Positions 1 to 12,172 of a stretch of 64,000 bases of DNA are shown here, one piece after another. Position 1 is the first letter of the stretch. The number at the start of each line of letters is the position of its first letter. The translations under genes and the position numbers were made by a program. A model generated the notes under the pieces. That model had not been told where the DNA came from. It was given only the letters and a program-made list of their open reading frames with translations, and ran no database searches. The stretch is from positions 36,535,160-36,599,159 of the forward strand of contig OZ024911.1 in assembly GCA_964017125.1 (NCBI GenBank), in the 5' to 3' direction. This DNA is from Flabesymbios commensalis. Taxonomy: Eukaryota > Annelida > Polychaeta > Terebellida > Flabelligeridae.

Positions 1-1289
1 TGCCATGATCCAGACAATAAAAACAGTAACTCTTGATCTGTTAGATTGTGCACCACATTATACTAAGTTAAATTCTAGACAACTTCGATATATATTGTTG
101 ATAATTTAAGCACTCTTGATTTAATGTGAAGCAATAGTAGGCCCTTCCAAGGCCTACTATATAATACTATTGCTCAACACTAAATCTCAAATGTGCTCTT
201 CCCATACATTATTCCTGATACTGACTGAAAATCATAGAATAATTTATCTAAGCCTAGCTGGATGTTACAACTTGTATTTGCTACACTCAAATCGTAGATA
301 GTGGCATATCTGTGTTATATATAAATACAACTCTAAATGCCAAAATAATACAATATTCAACATTTTTTCTTTTTGCAAAGAGAGGTATGCAGCAGCCTGC
401 ATAATTTTTAGCCTGCATGATTTCTATTAGTTTCGCGAGGTAGGTAACACAACATACACTTTGATGTGTGGAAGAAATTTCAAGAGCAGATTTTAAACAA
501 TATGGATGCCACAATATTTAGCAGTTACAGTCAATACCCGGTACATTTGATAATTTGATCACCTTCACTAAATTTGAAAAGCTACCAAATTTAGCACATG
601 TAGCAGAATGTATATTTTGTAGTTTTTATAATACAAAATTAAATTATAAATATGTGCTAGTAAAAAAAATTTGTTGTGATACCCTGGCAAAATTAATCAA
701 AGCATGCAGGTTGCGGAAGTCGTGCAATTGTGTCTAAAATTCAAACACTTCTACTGCATAACCACATGACAAATTTCTACTGACATTAACAAGGATGAGA
801 AATAAAAATTATTATCTCCTTATCATCTGGTTGTTTTTGGTATAAATCAATAATCCTTGTACATAATTTAATAATCTGGTTATATCACAGTGCAACCTTT
901 AAACATAGTTGCATAGAAAATTAAGCATGGCTGTACGCAAATGATATTCAGCAGCTTCTGCTACTCACAAGGTTTACTGCAGGACCTCTGAATGAATGGT
1001 CTGAATGGTCTGGAGAGGGGTACAAAGCTCAGTTAAGCTATTCCACCTGTCAATTCAAAATAAATCTCAAACATTCGAGTCAAATGATAAAATATATCCA
1101 CTTCTAAAATATTTGGAAACTAAAAGATCTATTTGTAAGATATGACTGCTATAAAGGAAACACTTTACAAGATATCATGTGTCATTTACAAAGGTTCCTG
1201 GGGAGAGGGGGGTGGCATCAAACACATAAGAATACGACCACCTGATCGAAGTGGTCAAATGTATAACCACCAGCCACTAGACATCCTAG
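1..1289. other. AT-rich stretch, no gene recognised
   Basis: No coding region, RNA gene or clear repeat end is visible. It lies downstream of MFSD3 on that gene's strand. The few short open frames have no recognisable domain. Confidence 0.5.
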
Positions 1290-1382
1290 TAAACAGCAAT
1301 GTTGGCGGAATGTTAGACCAGCGTCACAGACAGTAGGTAAACATAACGGCAACAGTGGGCCAGCATCTTGTGTTTGCCGGGA
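1290..1382. repeat. Degenerate CCCAGCAAAC-type palindromic repeat
   Basis: It holds the family words AATGTTGGCGGAATGTT, ACCAGCGTCACAGACAG and GGGCCAGC and ends in GTGTTTGCCGGGATA. Better copies lie at 38432, 42716 and 62514. This copy has lost its left end. Confidence 0.5.
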
Positions 1383-1610
1383 TATATATAAACTGACACT
1401 ATTATTGGGTCTTTTTCAAGTTAGAAAACCCAGTAGTAAATACTCATCATTTTTGACAATTTTGAGCACCTGGTGGTGGTGGTCCCACCAACCAATAGTA
1501 ACTAACTTAACCCTTTAAGCACTTACGATGTATTAAAGCATCATTTTACATCTCTGATAACATACTTAATTTTCCTACAACTAAGGCTTTTAGAACGAAA
1601 ATTTTAATTA

Positions 1611-1978
1611 AAGGGACTGGACCAATCTGAAATCATAAAAAAATCGGTGATTTTATTTTGGCTTCTTAATAAGACCATATGATGTAAACATGTCCATAGA
1701 CTAGAACTGCAAAAGTGTTTTAATATTTCTGCTGCGCATTCACCAGTCAGGCTAGATATAGAGACGAAATTCCTGATTTCTGATTATTGACAACCATGTC
1801 AAAAATTAGAAATAAGGGAATTTCGTTTTTATATCTAGTCTAACTGGTGAATGCGCAGCAGAAAAAATAAAAAAATTAGCAGTTCTACTCTATGGACATG
1901 TTTACATCATATGGTCATATTAAGAAGCCAAAATAAAATCACTGAATTTTTAATGATTTTAGCCTGGGCCAGTCCCTT
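1611..1978. mobile_element. Full palindromic MITE (family A), TA target duplication
   Basis: The two halves are inverted copies of each other. Ends are AAGGGACTGG and CCAGTCCCTT, flanked by TA on both sides. Each half carries ATATGATGTAAACATGTCCA near the end and TAGATATAGAGACGAAATTC or its complement near the centre, where the arms meet around GACAACCATGTC. There is no coding capacity. TA flanks fit a Tc1/mariner-like helper, which is an inference. Other copies, mostly half or diverged, lie at 16161, 25038, 42307, 47349 and 59050. Confidence 0.85.
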
Positions 1979-2033
1979 TAAACTGATTTATCAATACATG
2001 GTAATTTTCTTTAATTTTTCACTCACTTCAAAT

Positions 2034-2097
2034 CATCTTCACCCAATACAAGTCGAGAATTGCGACAGCAATTCGCGGCTTGTAGTGGGTGAAGATG
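2034..2097. repeat. Hairpin, about 27 bp stem
   Basis: CTTCACCCAATACAAG pairs with CTTGTAGTGGGTGAAG, and GAATTGC pairs with GCAATTC around a 4 base loop. It is preceded by CACTCACTT, a word shared with the hairpins at 3387 and 44277, so it probably belongs to the TTAACCC-ended MITE group. Confidence 0.6.
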
Positions 2098-2162
2098 ACA
2101 ATGGTAAATTCAGGCTTGAAACGGTTGAAGAACATTAATCATGTCTGTAGCTGTTTTGACCA

Positions 2163-2168
2163 TTTATT
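2163..2168 (-). promoter_or_regulatory. Candidate polyadenylation signal of MFSD3
   Basis: AATAAA on the minus strand, about 425 bases past the MFSD3 stop and the nearest canonical hexamer I found. The palindromic MITE at 2337 would then lie in the 3' untranslated region. Low certainty without transcript data. Confidence 0.35.
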
Positions 2169-2336
2169 TATCAAGAGACACAATTTCTAGTGGGTACATA
2201 TTTTAATTGTAAAATTTAAGAATTTTAAATGTTCGGTTTATAAGAATGAAGCCACTTTTAAAGATACATGTACAAACATCCAAATTATGGTGTTGAACAA
2301 AAACCCAAGAAACAATAATAATTGTATAGGCCTACA

Positions 2337-2428
2337 TATATCGTCCCCTTGGATATGAAAGGGTGTATCTGCAGATACACCCTTTCATGTGGCAGATACA
2401 CCCCTTCATGTCCAAAGGGACGATATAT
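2337..2428. mobile_element. Short hairpin MITE with TATATCGTCCC ends
   Basis: Ends are TATATCGTCCCC and GGGACGATATATA. Inside, GGGTGTATCTGCAGATACACCC-like words form nested palindromes, and GGCAGATACACC appears once more. The same TGGCAGATAC word and 20 bp palindrome design recur at 59.2-60.0 kb. It lies just past the MFSD3 stop. Confidence 0.7.
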
Positions 2429-2591
2429 AATTTATCTGGCTTCACAGACATTATACATGCCATAAATTTGTATTCAGATACTGGTAGCTCTGCTTTGCAA
2501 AGCCAAAGGTTACTTCCTTTTGGCTTTGCACTACAGACATGAGGGTGTGTGGCAGTGTAATTATTGGAAAAAGTATAAATTAGCTGTCTAG

Positions 2592-5500
2592 TCATTCCGC
2601 CTTCTGTTTCTTTTCTTCACAGTTATCAAATTGACCTTCCTCATACTGTCTATTATTATCAACAAAATTAGACTCTTCATTGTCACACCTAGAAAGTGAT
2701 GCAGGGCAGTGATTATACAGCATGACAACAAGATAACCAAGTCCTACAAATACCAAGTACATGAAGGAATAGCCGAAACAGTCTACCATCCAGCCAGCCA
2801 CAGACATAAAAGTTAACTTGCCAAACACCTCCAGTGAGGCAAGAGTTGTGTAGTGTGTAGCTTGAACACCAGATGGAGCTGACTTACTGCACATCATCAT
2901 GTATGTGAAGGTTGCTGTTGTGACAATCCCGCTTAGTAACAGTGAGATGTTCATTAGCAGCACGGCTAGACCTGCATAACAGTAGAATATGTTGTACAAG
3001 CGAATTTTCAAATATTTACATGAAATTGAATATTTATTAGTAAGTATATGTACATAAAATAAATACAGGATAAGTTTAAGTAATCATTCTTAATGTGACA
3101 AATACAGTGTAGAATGAAATTGTATTCACAATTGTCAAGATAGAGGTATTCCTTGACAATACTTTTACCATGCAAAATATATTGTACATATTGTCATGAA
3201 AGCCAGCAACATTCACTGGAATGAGTTTAATCATTCAACCACCAGTCCTCAGATTTTATTCGTTTTTTACATTTTTTACTAGCACATCACATATCAGCTT
3301 TTAAAAATGTTAAACTTGAAACATAATGTCATCAATCAGTAATATTTAAAAATCGTTTACATCCATTTTGTCAAATCTCAATAATTTTCACTCACTTGAA
3401 GTTGTGACTCGCATCAGCAAGACACAACTTCGAGTGAGTGAAGATTCCAAATAAATAACTTGCTGGTTGAGGGGATGAGAGTTAATCTGAATGATGAAAT
3501 GACCGAAAAACATCTGCACTGAAATACTACTGTGGTACCATTTTTTTGACAATTTAGTTTTTGGATGAAAAGCTGAATTCTTCAATTTTGGGGATGTAAC
3601 CACACTCATCAAAGCTACCTTAGGAGAAGTTAATTGCATAGCAGTTGCATGTATCTTTTTGAAATATCAGCTACTTAAAACCTCCCACCACCGCAGGCAA
3701 AGAATTAAGTTTTCAATCCAACATCAATCTTTTGGGCTATCCCATGCTTACAATGTGAATAATTAACATTTTAAACAGTGATTCTTTTGTCTACTGGTAT
3801 ACAAACATGCATAGATTTTGTATGAGTTAAGTTATTACACTATCTATAGTGAACTTACCAAAAATACAGACAGAAGAATCTGTGCGTTTTTCCCAGTACA
3901 CTACAAGTAAAAGTTGCCCACCTAGGGGTAGCAGACGCAGCAGCAAAGTTTGTTTAAGTATGAGATGAATCGGAAACCTGAATTACAAAACATAAACAAG
4001 GAAAAAAGAGTTATTTGATAGTCAATTTAATTTTTATCCATAATCACAATTCAAGAAAATATAAATTTTTACTTTAAGAGCTGAAAGCATCATGAATTTA
4101 TCAAATAAACAAGAGCACATTCGACAATAGCCCGCCGTCATTATTGAACTTAAAGTTATTGCGCCCACAAGGTCAAATTATTGACGTAAAATGCAAAAAA
4201 TCACAATAAATCGGCCATTCTGACTATTTTTTCAGCCGTTATCGTACTTATTAGTAGCATGCATAATAAATTCGAGCAGGATAAATGAAAAACTTTTCAT
4301 GTTACCGTTACCGCGCCAACAAGGTCACATTATTATGTAAAATGCGAAAAATCGCAGTAAATCAGCCATTTTGATTTTTTTGGTTGGAGAGTGGTTGTGG
4401 GGGGGGGAATTTGAAGTTGCAGAACATATATATGTAGGGGGTATAAAAAAAAGGGGGGAAATACATGTACTCAGAAATACAATGAGCACTATTCTGCCGT
4501 CCTTGCAAACAATTACCATTGTTTATGAATATTACCTAGTTAACTACGTCATTTCTGGTCAACAGCTAAGAGAGCTGTCAATCACTCTACTAGAACTTTA
4601 GGTGAGCGGAGACAATTAAGAATGATCTGATATTAGGTTTACTAATCATATTACTGGTACCTGTAATTAGTAATTAGTGCCCCTCCAATTAGAGAGCCAA
4701 CAACCGACACAGCTTGACCAACAACTGCAGTCCAGAATGTCACATCATTTGTGGCGACATGATGATCCACCATCAACATTGGCAACATACTCAAGCTTCC
4801 CTGTTCACCTAATAAAATAATAAAAGCGTACATTTTAAATAATATCATATTCGTTATGGAAGTAGTACTATGAGAATCACTTCCCAAATATGCAGTAGAT
4901 CATCTTGGCCTACATTGTAAATTTAATCCCTGAACTTTCCTACAAGGACAGAGCAATAATTATTCTGACACCAATTGAATATGTATACATGTATAATGTA
5001 AAATAGAGCTCATCTATTTTAAACACTCACATTTTTTTCACAAAAAATAATGTATTATTTGAGGCCATCACATCGGAAAATACATATATTTTGCTTTAAT
5101 TTCTATGTGATATAACTTATAACTACTACATTATTAACCCTTGTACTGCTGAATATTTTGTATCTTTCATATATTCAAGCTGAAATTGCCGTCACAATCT
5201 GTTATCTCTAGCTTCAAATGATGAAAAATAACTGTACTTGTGAAAAAAGACAATATCGAATGATTTGATTAACTGAGCTTCTACTACAATTACAAACTAT
5301 ATCATCAATTTAAATGACATTCAAATTTGTTTGAAACCTGCTTGAGAACACACATGGGTGTATCACTACAAGGGTAGCTGCTACACATGCATACATTTTT
5401 TTGTAGCCTTGTGGTACAAACAAATGTATGCGTAACAGCTACCTGGTACTGTTTACAGCTTTTCCCCTTTTAGATATTTTTTTTACTTACCAAGTTTATA

Positions 5501-6361
5501 AAGTAAAACATAAGCCATCATCCACTTTGTTCCTGGGACTGCCGCAACAACTTTAACAAATGAGAGCTTGCAGGCCAATTTTTGAGCAAATGTTTGTTGA
5601 TAATCTTGTATATTCTGCTTTTTATTGATATGTTTTCTATCTGTATGTGTCTTGGAAGATATTTTATTTTTCCCATCATTAAATTTATTATCCCGAAGGA
5701 AAACGTCATCGCAATCTTCAAACTGAGCTTTGCTTGTAAGATCATCTGTATCTGAAGCTTCCTCTTCAAAACTTCGGATACTTGGTGAAACAAAAACAAA
5801 CATAAATGCTTCAACATACAATGCAGTGAGTGCAAGAAACATTCCCGTCCAACCAATCCAGTCCAGGAACCAAACCAAAACACCTCCACCAAATATGGAG
5901 CCAATTTTATAGCCAACCACCTGAGCTGTGTTGCCATGGCCCAGCTCTTCGCGGCTGAGTATGGCTACTGCAAGAGCATCCACAGCTATATCCTGTGTTG
6001 CTGCAAAAAAATTGAGCAGAAAAAGCACCACAGCAAAGGGCATGATTTGTGTTTGATCAAGCAGACTTCCAAGTACACAAGCGCCTGCTAGTCCACTGAT
6101 GCTGGCCAATAACCAGCGCCTCTTTGTTCCATAATGATCAACTAGTGGTGCCCACAGAGCTTTGCATAACCATGGTGCTAGCAACAGTTTGTAAACACCT
6201 AAATCTGTTAATGATGTGCCTCGTGATCTGAGGAGAATCGGGAGGAAGCGTGCTTGGAATCCATAAGGTAAGCCCTGGATGAAGTAAAGAAACATCAACA
6301 AGGCAACTGAACGTGATATTTTCAGCCTTCCAATTCCAATCTTTGCCTTCTTATGATCCAT
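2592..6361 (-). CDS. MFSD3: Major facilitator superfamily domain-containing protein 3 (MFSD3)
   Basis: Multi-pass membrane protein of the MFS class, related to the acetyl-CoA transporter SLC33A1; its natural substrate is not established. Coding exons are 6361-5491, 4808-4661, 3977-3859 and 2971-2592, all with GT..AG ends and intact phase: 505 codons plus TGA. Recognisable family motifs in exon 1 are YFIQGLPYGFQ (about residue 26), RGTSLTDLGVYK, APWLCKALWAPLVD, ATQDIAVDALAV and ELGHGNTAQVVGYK. The start is the first ATG of the frame, with no upstream extension. A Lys/Asp-rich cytosolic loop (about residues 200-260) and a hydrophilic Glu/Asn-rich tail of about 45 residues make it longer than the human protein (about 410). 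TTACAG lies 9 bases before the ATG and could be the acceptor of a 5' untranslated exon. Introns hold repeats only. Confidence 0.93.
3387..3443. repeat. Hairpin in MFSD3 intron 3
   Basis: CTCACTTGAAGTTGTG pairs with CACAACTTCGAGTGAG around a loop holding CATCAGCAAG. It is the central hairpin of the TTAACCC MITE group; the outer arms are not clear here. Confidence 0.6.
4109..4385 (+). mobile_element. Short ACAAGAGCAC element (160 bp repeat family), in MFSD3 intron 2
   Basis: Head is ACAAGAGCACATTCGACAAT, then about 1.7 tandem units containing GCGCCCACAAGGTC, TTATTGACGTAAAATGC and AATCGGCCATT. The 25687 element is the fuller copy. The usual 3' hairpin end is missing, so this copy is cut short. 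Confidence 0.75.
5140..5250. repeat. Possible TTAACCC MITE remnant in MFSD3 intron 1
   Basis: TTAACCCTTGTACTGCTGAAT resembles the left end of the family at 44010, and TTCAAGCTGAAATTGC with TAGCTTCAAATGATG forms a weak hairpin. No right end was found. The rest of the intron (4809-5490) shows nothing recognisable. Confidence 0.35.
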
Positions 6362-7340
6362 TTTTCAAACTGTAACATAGAATTTATCAATATCTTCTAT
6401 AATATATAATTAAAGTGGCCCACATTGAGGTAACTTTTGTTATAGTCTAAACAAATGTTACCAAAACATGATTTTCAGTTTAATCATGACACAAAATTGT
6501 GTGTATTTGTGGCCTGAATGCATTATCAGGGATCTAATATAACACACATGTATATTTCAATGATGTAACCACGGATGATTTTCAAATGATTGCCATTTAT
6601 ATTTTGTAAACATTTCTATCAAAATTATAGTCTAGTCACGTGAACATGGCATACTGATGTCCCAACCCAAAGTGAGGCTGAGACAACAGAGTTGTAAACA
6701 GGTGGAAGAAAGTACATGTAGGCCCCTACCTTTATTTTCAGGGATGGGAAAAAAATCACACGGGTGAAAAAATACACACAAACTGTCATGTTGCTGTCAT
6801 GTAAGTATCTGAGCACTTACTTTCCAAGCAAGCAGATACTGCCTTTTGTTTTGTGTAGCAATATAGGTGGTTTAAATATAACTGATTTAAAACAAAATTT
6901 AAGCTTCCTTCTAATGTAAATATGCTGATCTGATTTGAAGATGCTATATATTTTAAGTTTATTTCTCTGATGAGATAAAAGTATATATATACGACATTTC
7001 CAGGAAAAAGAGCCAAATTTTTTACATTCTGAGCTGTAGAAAATTGTTGCCACATAGAAATCAATAATAAGTCCAGCGTTACGGACGTAACATTTAGACT
7101 ATGTTTTAAAGATTGAAACAATTTTTTTTCCGTAGGGTTTATGTGTTTATTGAAACACTGTTTGTCATTAGAGGCAGAAGGGTCGGTTCTTTATTACAAG
7201 GAGAAAAAAATAAGTTTCTGCCATCTCAGAAATCTCTCAATTGTGCGTTACGGATGTTAACATGCTGTGCGACACAACATTTCATTGGTATTAGTATTAT
7301 TCATTTTTTCTGTTATTCTCAGAACAATGCAGTAAATTAC
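6362..7340. other. MFSD3 upstream region, no gene recognised
   Basis: AT-rich DNA before the MFSD3 start. It should hold the promoter, but no TATA box in a convincing position, no CpG-rich patch and no coding exon is visible. TTACGGACGTAACAT at about 7080 and TTACGGATGTTAAC at about 7250 resemble TTACGGATGTAACAT at about 8680, a possible diffuse repeat around the neighbouring TIR element. Confidence 0.4.
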
Positions 7341-7342
7341 TA

Positions 7343-8557
7343 CCATAAAATTTCTAATTGTAGCCGCATCTCCAATAGAAGCCGCCCCCCAAACTTTTGA
7401 AAAAAAAATTACAAAAAGTTTTCTACTTTGAAAACCTCCAATTGAAGCCGCATGGCGACTTTTGAGATTTGTCAAGAACCAAAACTATTTTCAGCCCAAA
7501 ACCTATTTAAGATTATCCGTATCTTATAAAAAGGACACCGACCAGGTGTTTATCAAGACGGCCGCTAGCTATACTAACCGCGCTAATAAAGCACACTCTA
7601 TATAAGCCCAGATGGCTTCTAACCCTTTACAGACATGAGGCGTTATATTCACATACAATGTGTGACGATAGGGCAGGTAATGTAGCCCCACAAGTGCTAT
7701 AGTTGTTGCCATGTTAAGCCCACTTACTCAGACTAACAGAACTATATTTTGGTCAATATATTTTGGTCAACTGTTTAGTGTTTACATATATATAGTTATG
7801 TAAGAATGTCCTTTATAAAATACAAATGACAATTACATATACCAGTATACTGTTACACTACAATGGTTATTATTGTCGTGTTCATGGTTAAGCCAACATC
7901 ACGGTGTGTGGACAAGCCATGTCAGCCTACATGAACAGTGTGGTTAAAGTTGATATTTTCCCACGCAGTTCATCAACATCGGGAGAGGGGGGAGTGCGCG
8001 TGGCCGTATGCTTATTTGGGCAACGCCAACTGCTCGGTAGACATCATATGTCAACATTTATTTGACTCTGCGTCGACATCTCATGCAAGCTGTACAGTCA
8101 GCAACTGGTCAAGTGACGACGCACTCACCGCTCCCATGACTGATAGCTCACATCTGGAGAGGGGAGTTGTAACAATTATCAGAATATGACAGTGTCTACA
8201 CGACGCCGCTCTGTCTATACGAACGCATGATAGACATTATTATTTATATAGTTAGGCATGGCATATCTTTTTAATAGATTATCTGATCGATTTGCAATGT
8301 AAAACATGTTTAATTAGCGATATGTAAAATAAACTTCCTGACTAATGTGAGCATCAAATCGATTCATATAATTATGAGCATTGGACATGGAGGGTTGGGT
8401 GATCGCTACCGGCAATTGAGATTGATAGCCGCGCAGTCATTCAATTTTTCACGCAAAACCTCCAATAAAAGCCGCAAGTGGACTTTTGTCATTAGGCACT
8501 GGACAATTTTTTTTTTTATTCTAATTAAAGCCGCGGCTACAATTAGAAATTTTACGG
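7343..8557. mobile_element. Non-autonomous TIR element, 1.2 kb, TA target duplication
   Basis: Left end CCATAAAATTTCTAATTG runs into TAGCCGC; the right end is its complement, ending CAATTAGAAATTTTACGG. TA flanks both sides. Next to each end, further AGCCGC words follow (CCAATAGAAGCCGC, CCAATAAAAGCCGC), so the ends carry short subterminal repeats. The middle (7500-8440) has no recognisable reading frame. Confidence 0.75.
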
Positions 8558-8560
8558 TAA

Positions 8561-9126
8561 ATTGATATATTTGGACAACCAGTAGGTGATCTAAAATGTA
8601 AAATCTATTTGGAGCTAAAAATAGTAATTTGTTTTTTATCGGGTAAAATTGTGTTGTTACGTACGTAACAAAATTTGTTACGGATGTAACATAGTCTCAA
8701 ATGCAAAAAAGTAATATTTGGGAAATCGAATCAAAATCTAAATTTATCGGTGGTAAGTATCCCTTGAGATGTAAGGACTATCAAACAATAGTTTTGAAAA
8801 ATACTCAACAACGTACACACTAAAAATAAAAAAGTTGCACTATAAGAGTGCCAAAAATAAAAGCCATGAAATATATAAAGAAATATCTTTATATGTGATA
8901 ACATTGAACATGCTATTTTAGAGTCAGCTCGAAATATTAGGACCAGACATTTTGACAAATTATTTGCAAAAATAACAGGTTAAAGAGTCAGGTTCAAGTC
9001 GTGAGGGTACTACGTATTTGAAAAAAGTCAACATTGAACTAGTAGCAGTAAATATGTAATATAATGCATCATTCTCAATAATATGCGTTGAAAATGTCAA
9101 CAATATTATGAAAATCTTGGTCACTG
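8561..9126. other. No feature recognised
   Basis: AT-rich. The only structure seen is the short palindrome TTACGTACGTAA near 8660, followed by TTACGGATGTAACAT. Confidence 0.4.
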
Positions 9127-10339
9127 ATTTTTATTTCCCGCCCGACAAAGTGGAGGCGGGGGTATTGGCGTCGGTTCTGATGTCCTTCCGTCACATGTCC
9201 GATGTCCGTATTTTCGTTCCCGGAGCAGAACTCTGTAACCCGAGCATGGATTTCTTTAATTTTTGACACACACATCCCTTAGGGGGTATAGATGTGCCTT
9301 TTGGGATTTTTGAAATTTTACCTACTTAATTGGCTGGCCATCTGCCATACTTAACTTTAATATGCCTGCTATTTGGTAAACCGTGCCAGATAGCTAGAAC
9401 ATTGCGTTTTCAGGTAGGGATATGCTCTGAAAATTTGCAACACGAACAAATTTTAAATGGCCGACTATCAGCCATAATTAACTTTATTATGCCTGATATC
9501 TGACAAACTGTGCCATATAGTAGCAGGTAAGTATTTATTTATTATAGTGACATGCATATACAAACACAACATAAACATAAATATCATGGTCATTAACAAT
9601 ATAATATAGCTAGACCCTTACTACAAAACAAAATGTGCGGTTTCAGGTAGGGATGTGCTCTGTAAATTTTCAACTTGATCAAATTCAAAATGGCCGATTA
9701 TCGTCCATAATTAACTTTGATATGCCTGATACCGGACAAACCGTGCCAGATAGTTAGACGTTCCAACCTTCACAATTGGCATAATTTGGAAAATCATGAT
9801 GATAAAAGTTATTTTTACACTTCTTTAACTTTTCTGATAAAAAAAATGATATGACTTCAACTTTTTTAAGCACCGGACATTCGATCCAAATTTGCATAAA
9901 TTAAAAATGGCAGACAAAAAAAACAAAATGGGCTGATTGTTATTAAAGTTTTTAAACGTGCACAGGAGAAGCAAAGTGAGTCATTGTCTCAACCGTGTAT
10001 CATCACCGTTTACATTGATAATGCATTAAATCTTTTCGCAGCATTCCCACATCAGCCCTTGAAACCTAGGATATACCTAGGATATACCCCAATAAATATT
10101 ATAAAACGAAATGTATGGTTTCAGTGAGGGATATATATATCCTCTTAATGGCAACTTGCTCAAAATACAAAAATGCTGACTTGCGACCATCATTGACAAT
10201 ATCTGTAATATACACAGTAATCTAGATAGATGGATGATTATTGTAGAACAGAATGTGAGACTTCAGGTAAGTATGCATCCTGTAAAATTTCTATCACGCG
10301 AGCGGGGCGGGGGATCATGGTGGCCGGCTGGCCTCTTGT
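9127..10339 (-). mobile_element. ACAAGAGGCCAGCC element with 3' hairpin and tandem units
   Basis: Read on the minus strand it starts at 10339 with ACAAGAGGCCAGCCGG, passes GCCCCGCTCGCGTGATAG, then tandem units carrying TTTTGTTTTGTAG, GGCATATTAA and ATGGCCGATAG. It ends with a conserved block (TGTGTGTCAAAAATTAAAG, CGTTCCCGGAGCAG complement) and a hairpin CCCCGCC..GGCGGG at about 9135-9162, followed by AATAAAAA. A second, inverted copy is at 53910-55270. No coding capacity. The architecture resembles pearl or Helentron-associated elements; that class is inferred. Confidence 0.75.
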
Positions 10340-10479
10340 TAATAAATACTATATGGGAGGGGAACCTGGGCTCTGGGATTTCTTCTAAATGGTAAAAATT
10401 GATCAACTTTCTGGCTTGTTTGATGCAGAAACTTGAAAGTACCACTTTTCTCAAATGTACTAATTTCTAAATAGTGTCC

Positions 10480-10860
10480 CAGAGATTGGCTTCGCCTCGT
10501 ATGTCCGTCCGGTCATCAGAGCTCGGAAACCCATGGGGGGATTTCTTTCATATTGCACTTACACATCCCTTAGGGGGTGCAGATGTGCCTTTTTGGGGTT
10601 TATGAACTTTGACCTACTTAAATGGATGACCATCAGCTACAATCAACTATAACATTCCTGATATCTGTCAGTGTTTTCTTTCCGGACCAGATCTCGGAAA
10701 CCCATGGGGGGGATTTATTTCACATTGCACACACAAATCCTTTATGCGGTGTAGATGTGCCTTTTGGGGCTAATGAGCTTAAATACTTAAATGGCTGACT
10801 ATCGGACATAATTTAACTTTTATATGCCTGATATCAGATAGCTAGACCAATACTATAATA
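10480..10860 (-). repeat. Partial copies of the same element's 3' block
   Basis: Two diverged copies of the block (CGGAAACCCATGGGGG, ACATCCCTTAGGGGGTG, AGATGTGCCTTTTGGGG) lie in tandem, at about 10500 and 10680. No head or hairpin end is visible. The remaining DNA to 11534 shows nothing recognisable beyond a G run at 10976-10987. Confidence 0.55.
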
Positions 10861-11534
10861 CATAATGTAATTTTGATATATGGAAAATATCATCACACAC
10901 ACGTACCATCGTTTGGCATTGGTTTCATCTACCGACAAGGTAAACTCACATGCACGAAGCTTGATAAACACAGAGGGGGGGGGGGGGCAGATGTAATAGA
11001 ATATATATTTTTTTTTTCAACCTCGACTTTTCTTCTGGAACTTGTGTTGCTCTTCTATATTATGTGATCATGGATGGACTCTGCAATGGACTGAACAGCT
11101 TGAAACAATTGAATCTAATAAATGATAAAATCACTATTTTACTGTGAAAATTATTGCCTTCAGACCATGCATAAATTTTCACAAGGGTGAAGAAAATTGT
11201 ATGCCTACGACCACATAATGTTTTGAGGTAAAAATTATCGGTGGCCAGCAGGGATACCACATATATGCACATAACAATTAAAAATTTGGGTATAGCCTCC
11301 TTTGTGGGTTTTTTTTCAAGTCCATAAGGGAGTTATGGAAGAAGAAAAATTTTAATAGATTTTCATCCATATGGCTAAGAAACTTCCTTTTTTACCCTCG
11401 GTGCGCCCCATGAGGAAGCTCGTAGGGCCGGCAAGCAACTCTTCACCCAGGTTTTACTCTGTGCAAACTAGTGCACAGCCTTTCCCAGGTATCTCAATAT
11501 TTAGAGATTCCCACATTGTTCTGTTCAAGCTGCC

Positions 11535-11756
11535 TTAACCCTTAAAGCGCTGAATTAATTTGTAAAAAAAATCGCAACCAAATGTTTTTGTTTCAATTTT
11601 TGTTTCAATTCATTTGAATACCTATGTTATGGGTCTATGACCATTAGAAATATTTGAAATCTTACAGTGCGGGGAACAACTTTAGTCATCAGAATCTGAC
11701 TTCTACAGACGTCAGAATCTGACGACTAAAGTCGATCCCCGCGCTGCAAGGGTTAA
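11535..11756. mobile_element. TTAACCC-ended MITE with long hairpin
   Basis: Ends TTAACCCTTAAAGCGCTG and GCGCTGCAAGGGTTAA. The right part folds as GCGGGGA..ACTTTAGTC with GACTAAAGTCGATCCCCGC, loop near 11705. No coding capacity. Confidence 0.65.
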
Positions 11757-12170
11757 TGGTGGCCTCCAGAACTTTCTCATAGGGAAGTGGACATAGTCTA
11801 TTTTCATTTTTTGCATTTTTTAACAAAAATGATTAAATTGGCTCCTGTGTAAAACAATCATCCGAAGGGGCCACAGCATGACTGTTCCACTTACCTCTTT
11901 AAGCACTTGTTGCAACTATTATGAAATCTAGAGCGAGAGCTGGCATCAGTTTTCGAAATTGTGAGAAATTTAATGATGGGGACCCCCAGAAAAAGTGATA
12001 AAAATGCCATTCAAAACAAATAACTCTTTTAATTCTACAATGATGGTTTCATTTCTACCAGTAAATGCGAGAAAAAAATATGTATTTTACTGCAGTGTCT
12101 CACAAATTCACAAGAAACCTAAAAAAAACACAAAAAAACACTAAAATGACTTATTGTGATGTACCTACAT
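11757..12170. other. No feature recognised
   Basis: AT-rich DNA with poly-A patches near 12121-12140. No reading frame or repeat end is visible. Confidence 0.4.
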
Positions 12171-12172
12171 TA

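Noticed and set aside
5518-5937. 139-codon minus frame overlapping MFSD3 exon 1
   Set aside because: A shadow of the MFSD3 exon in another frame.
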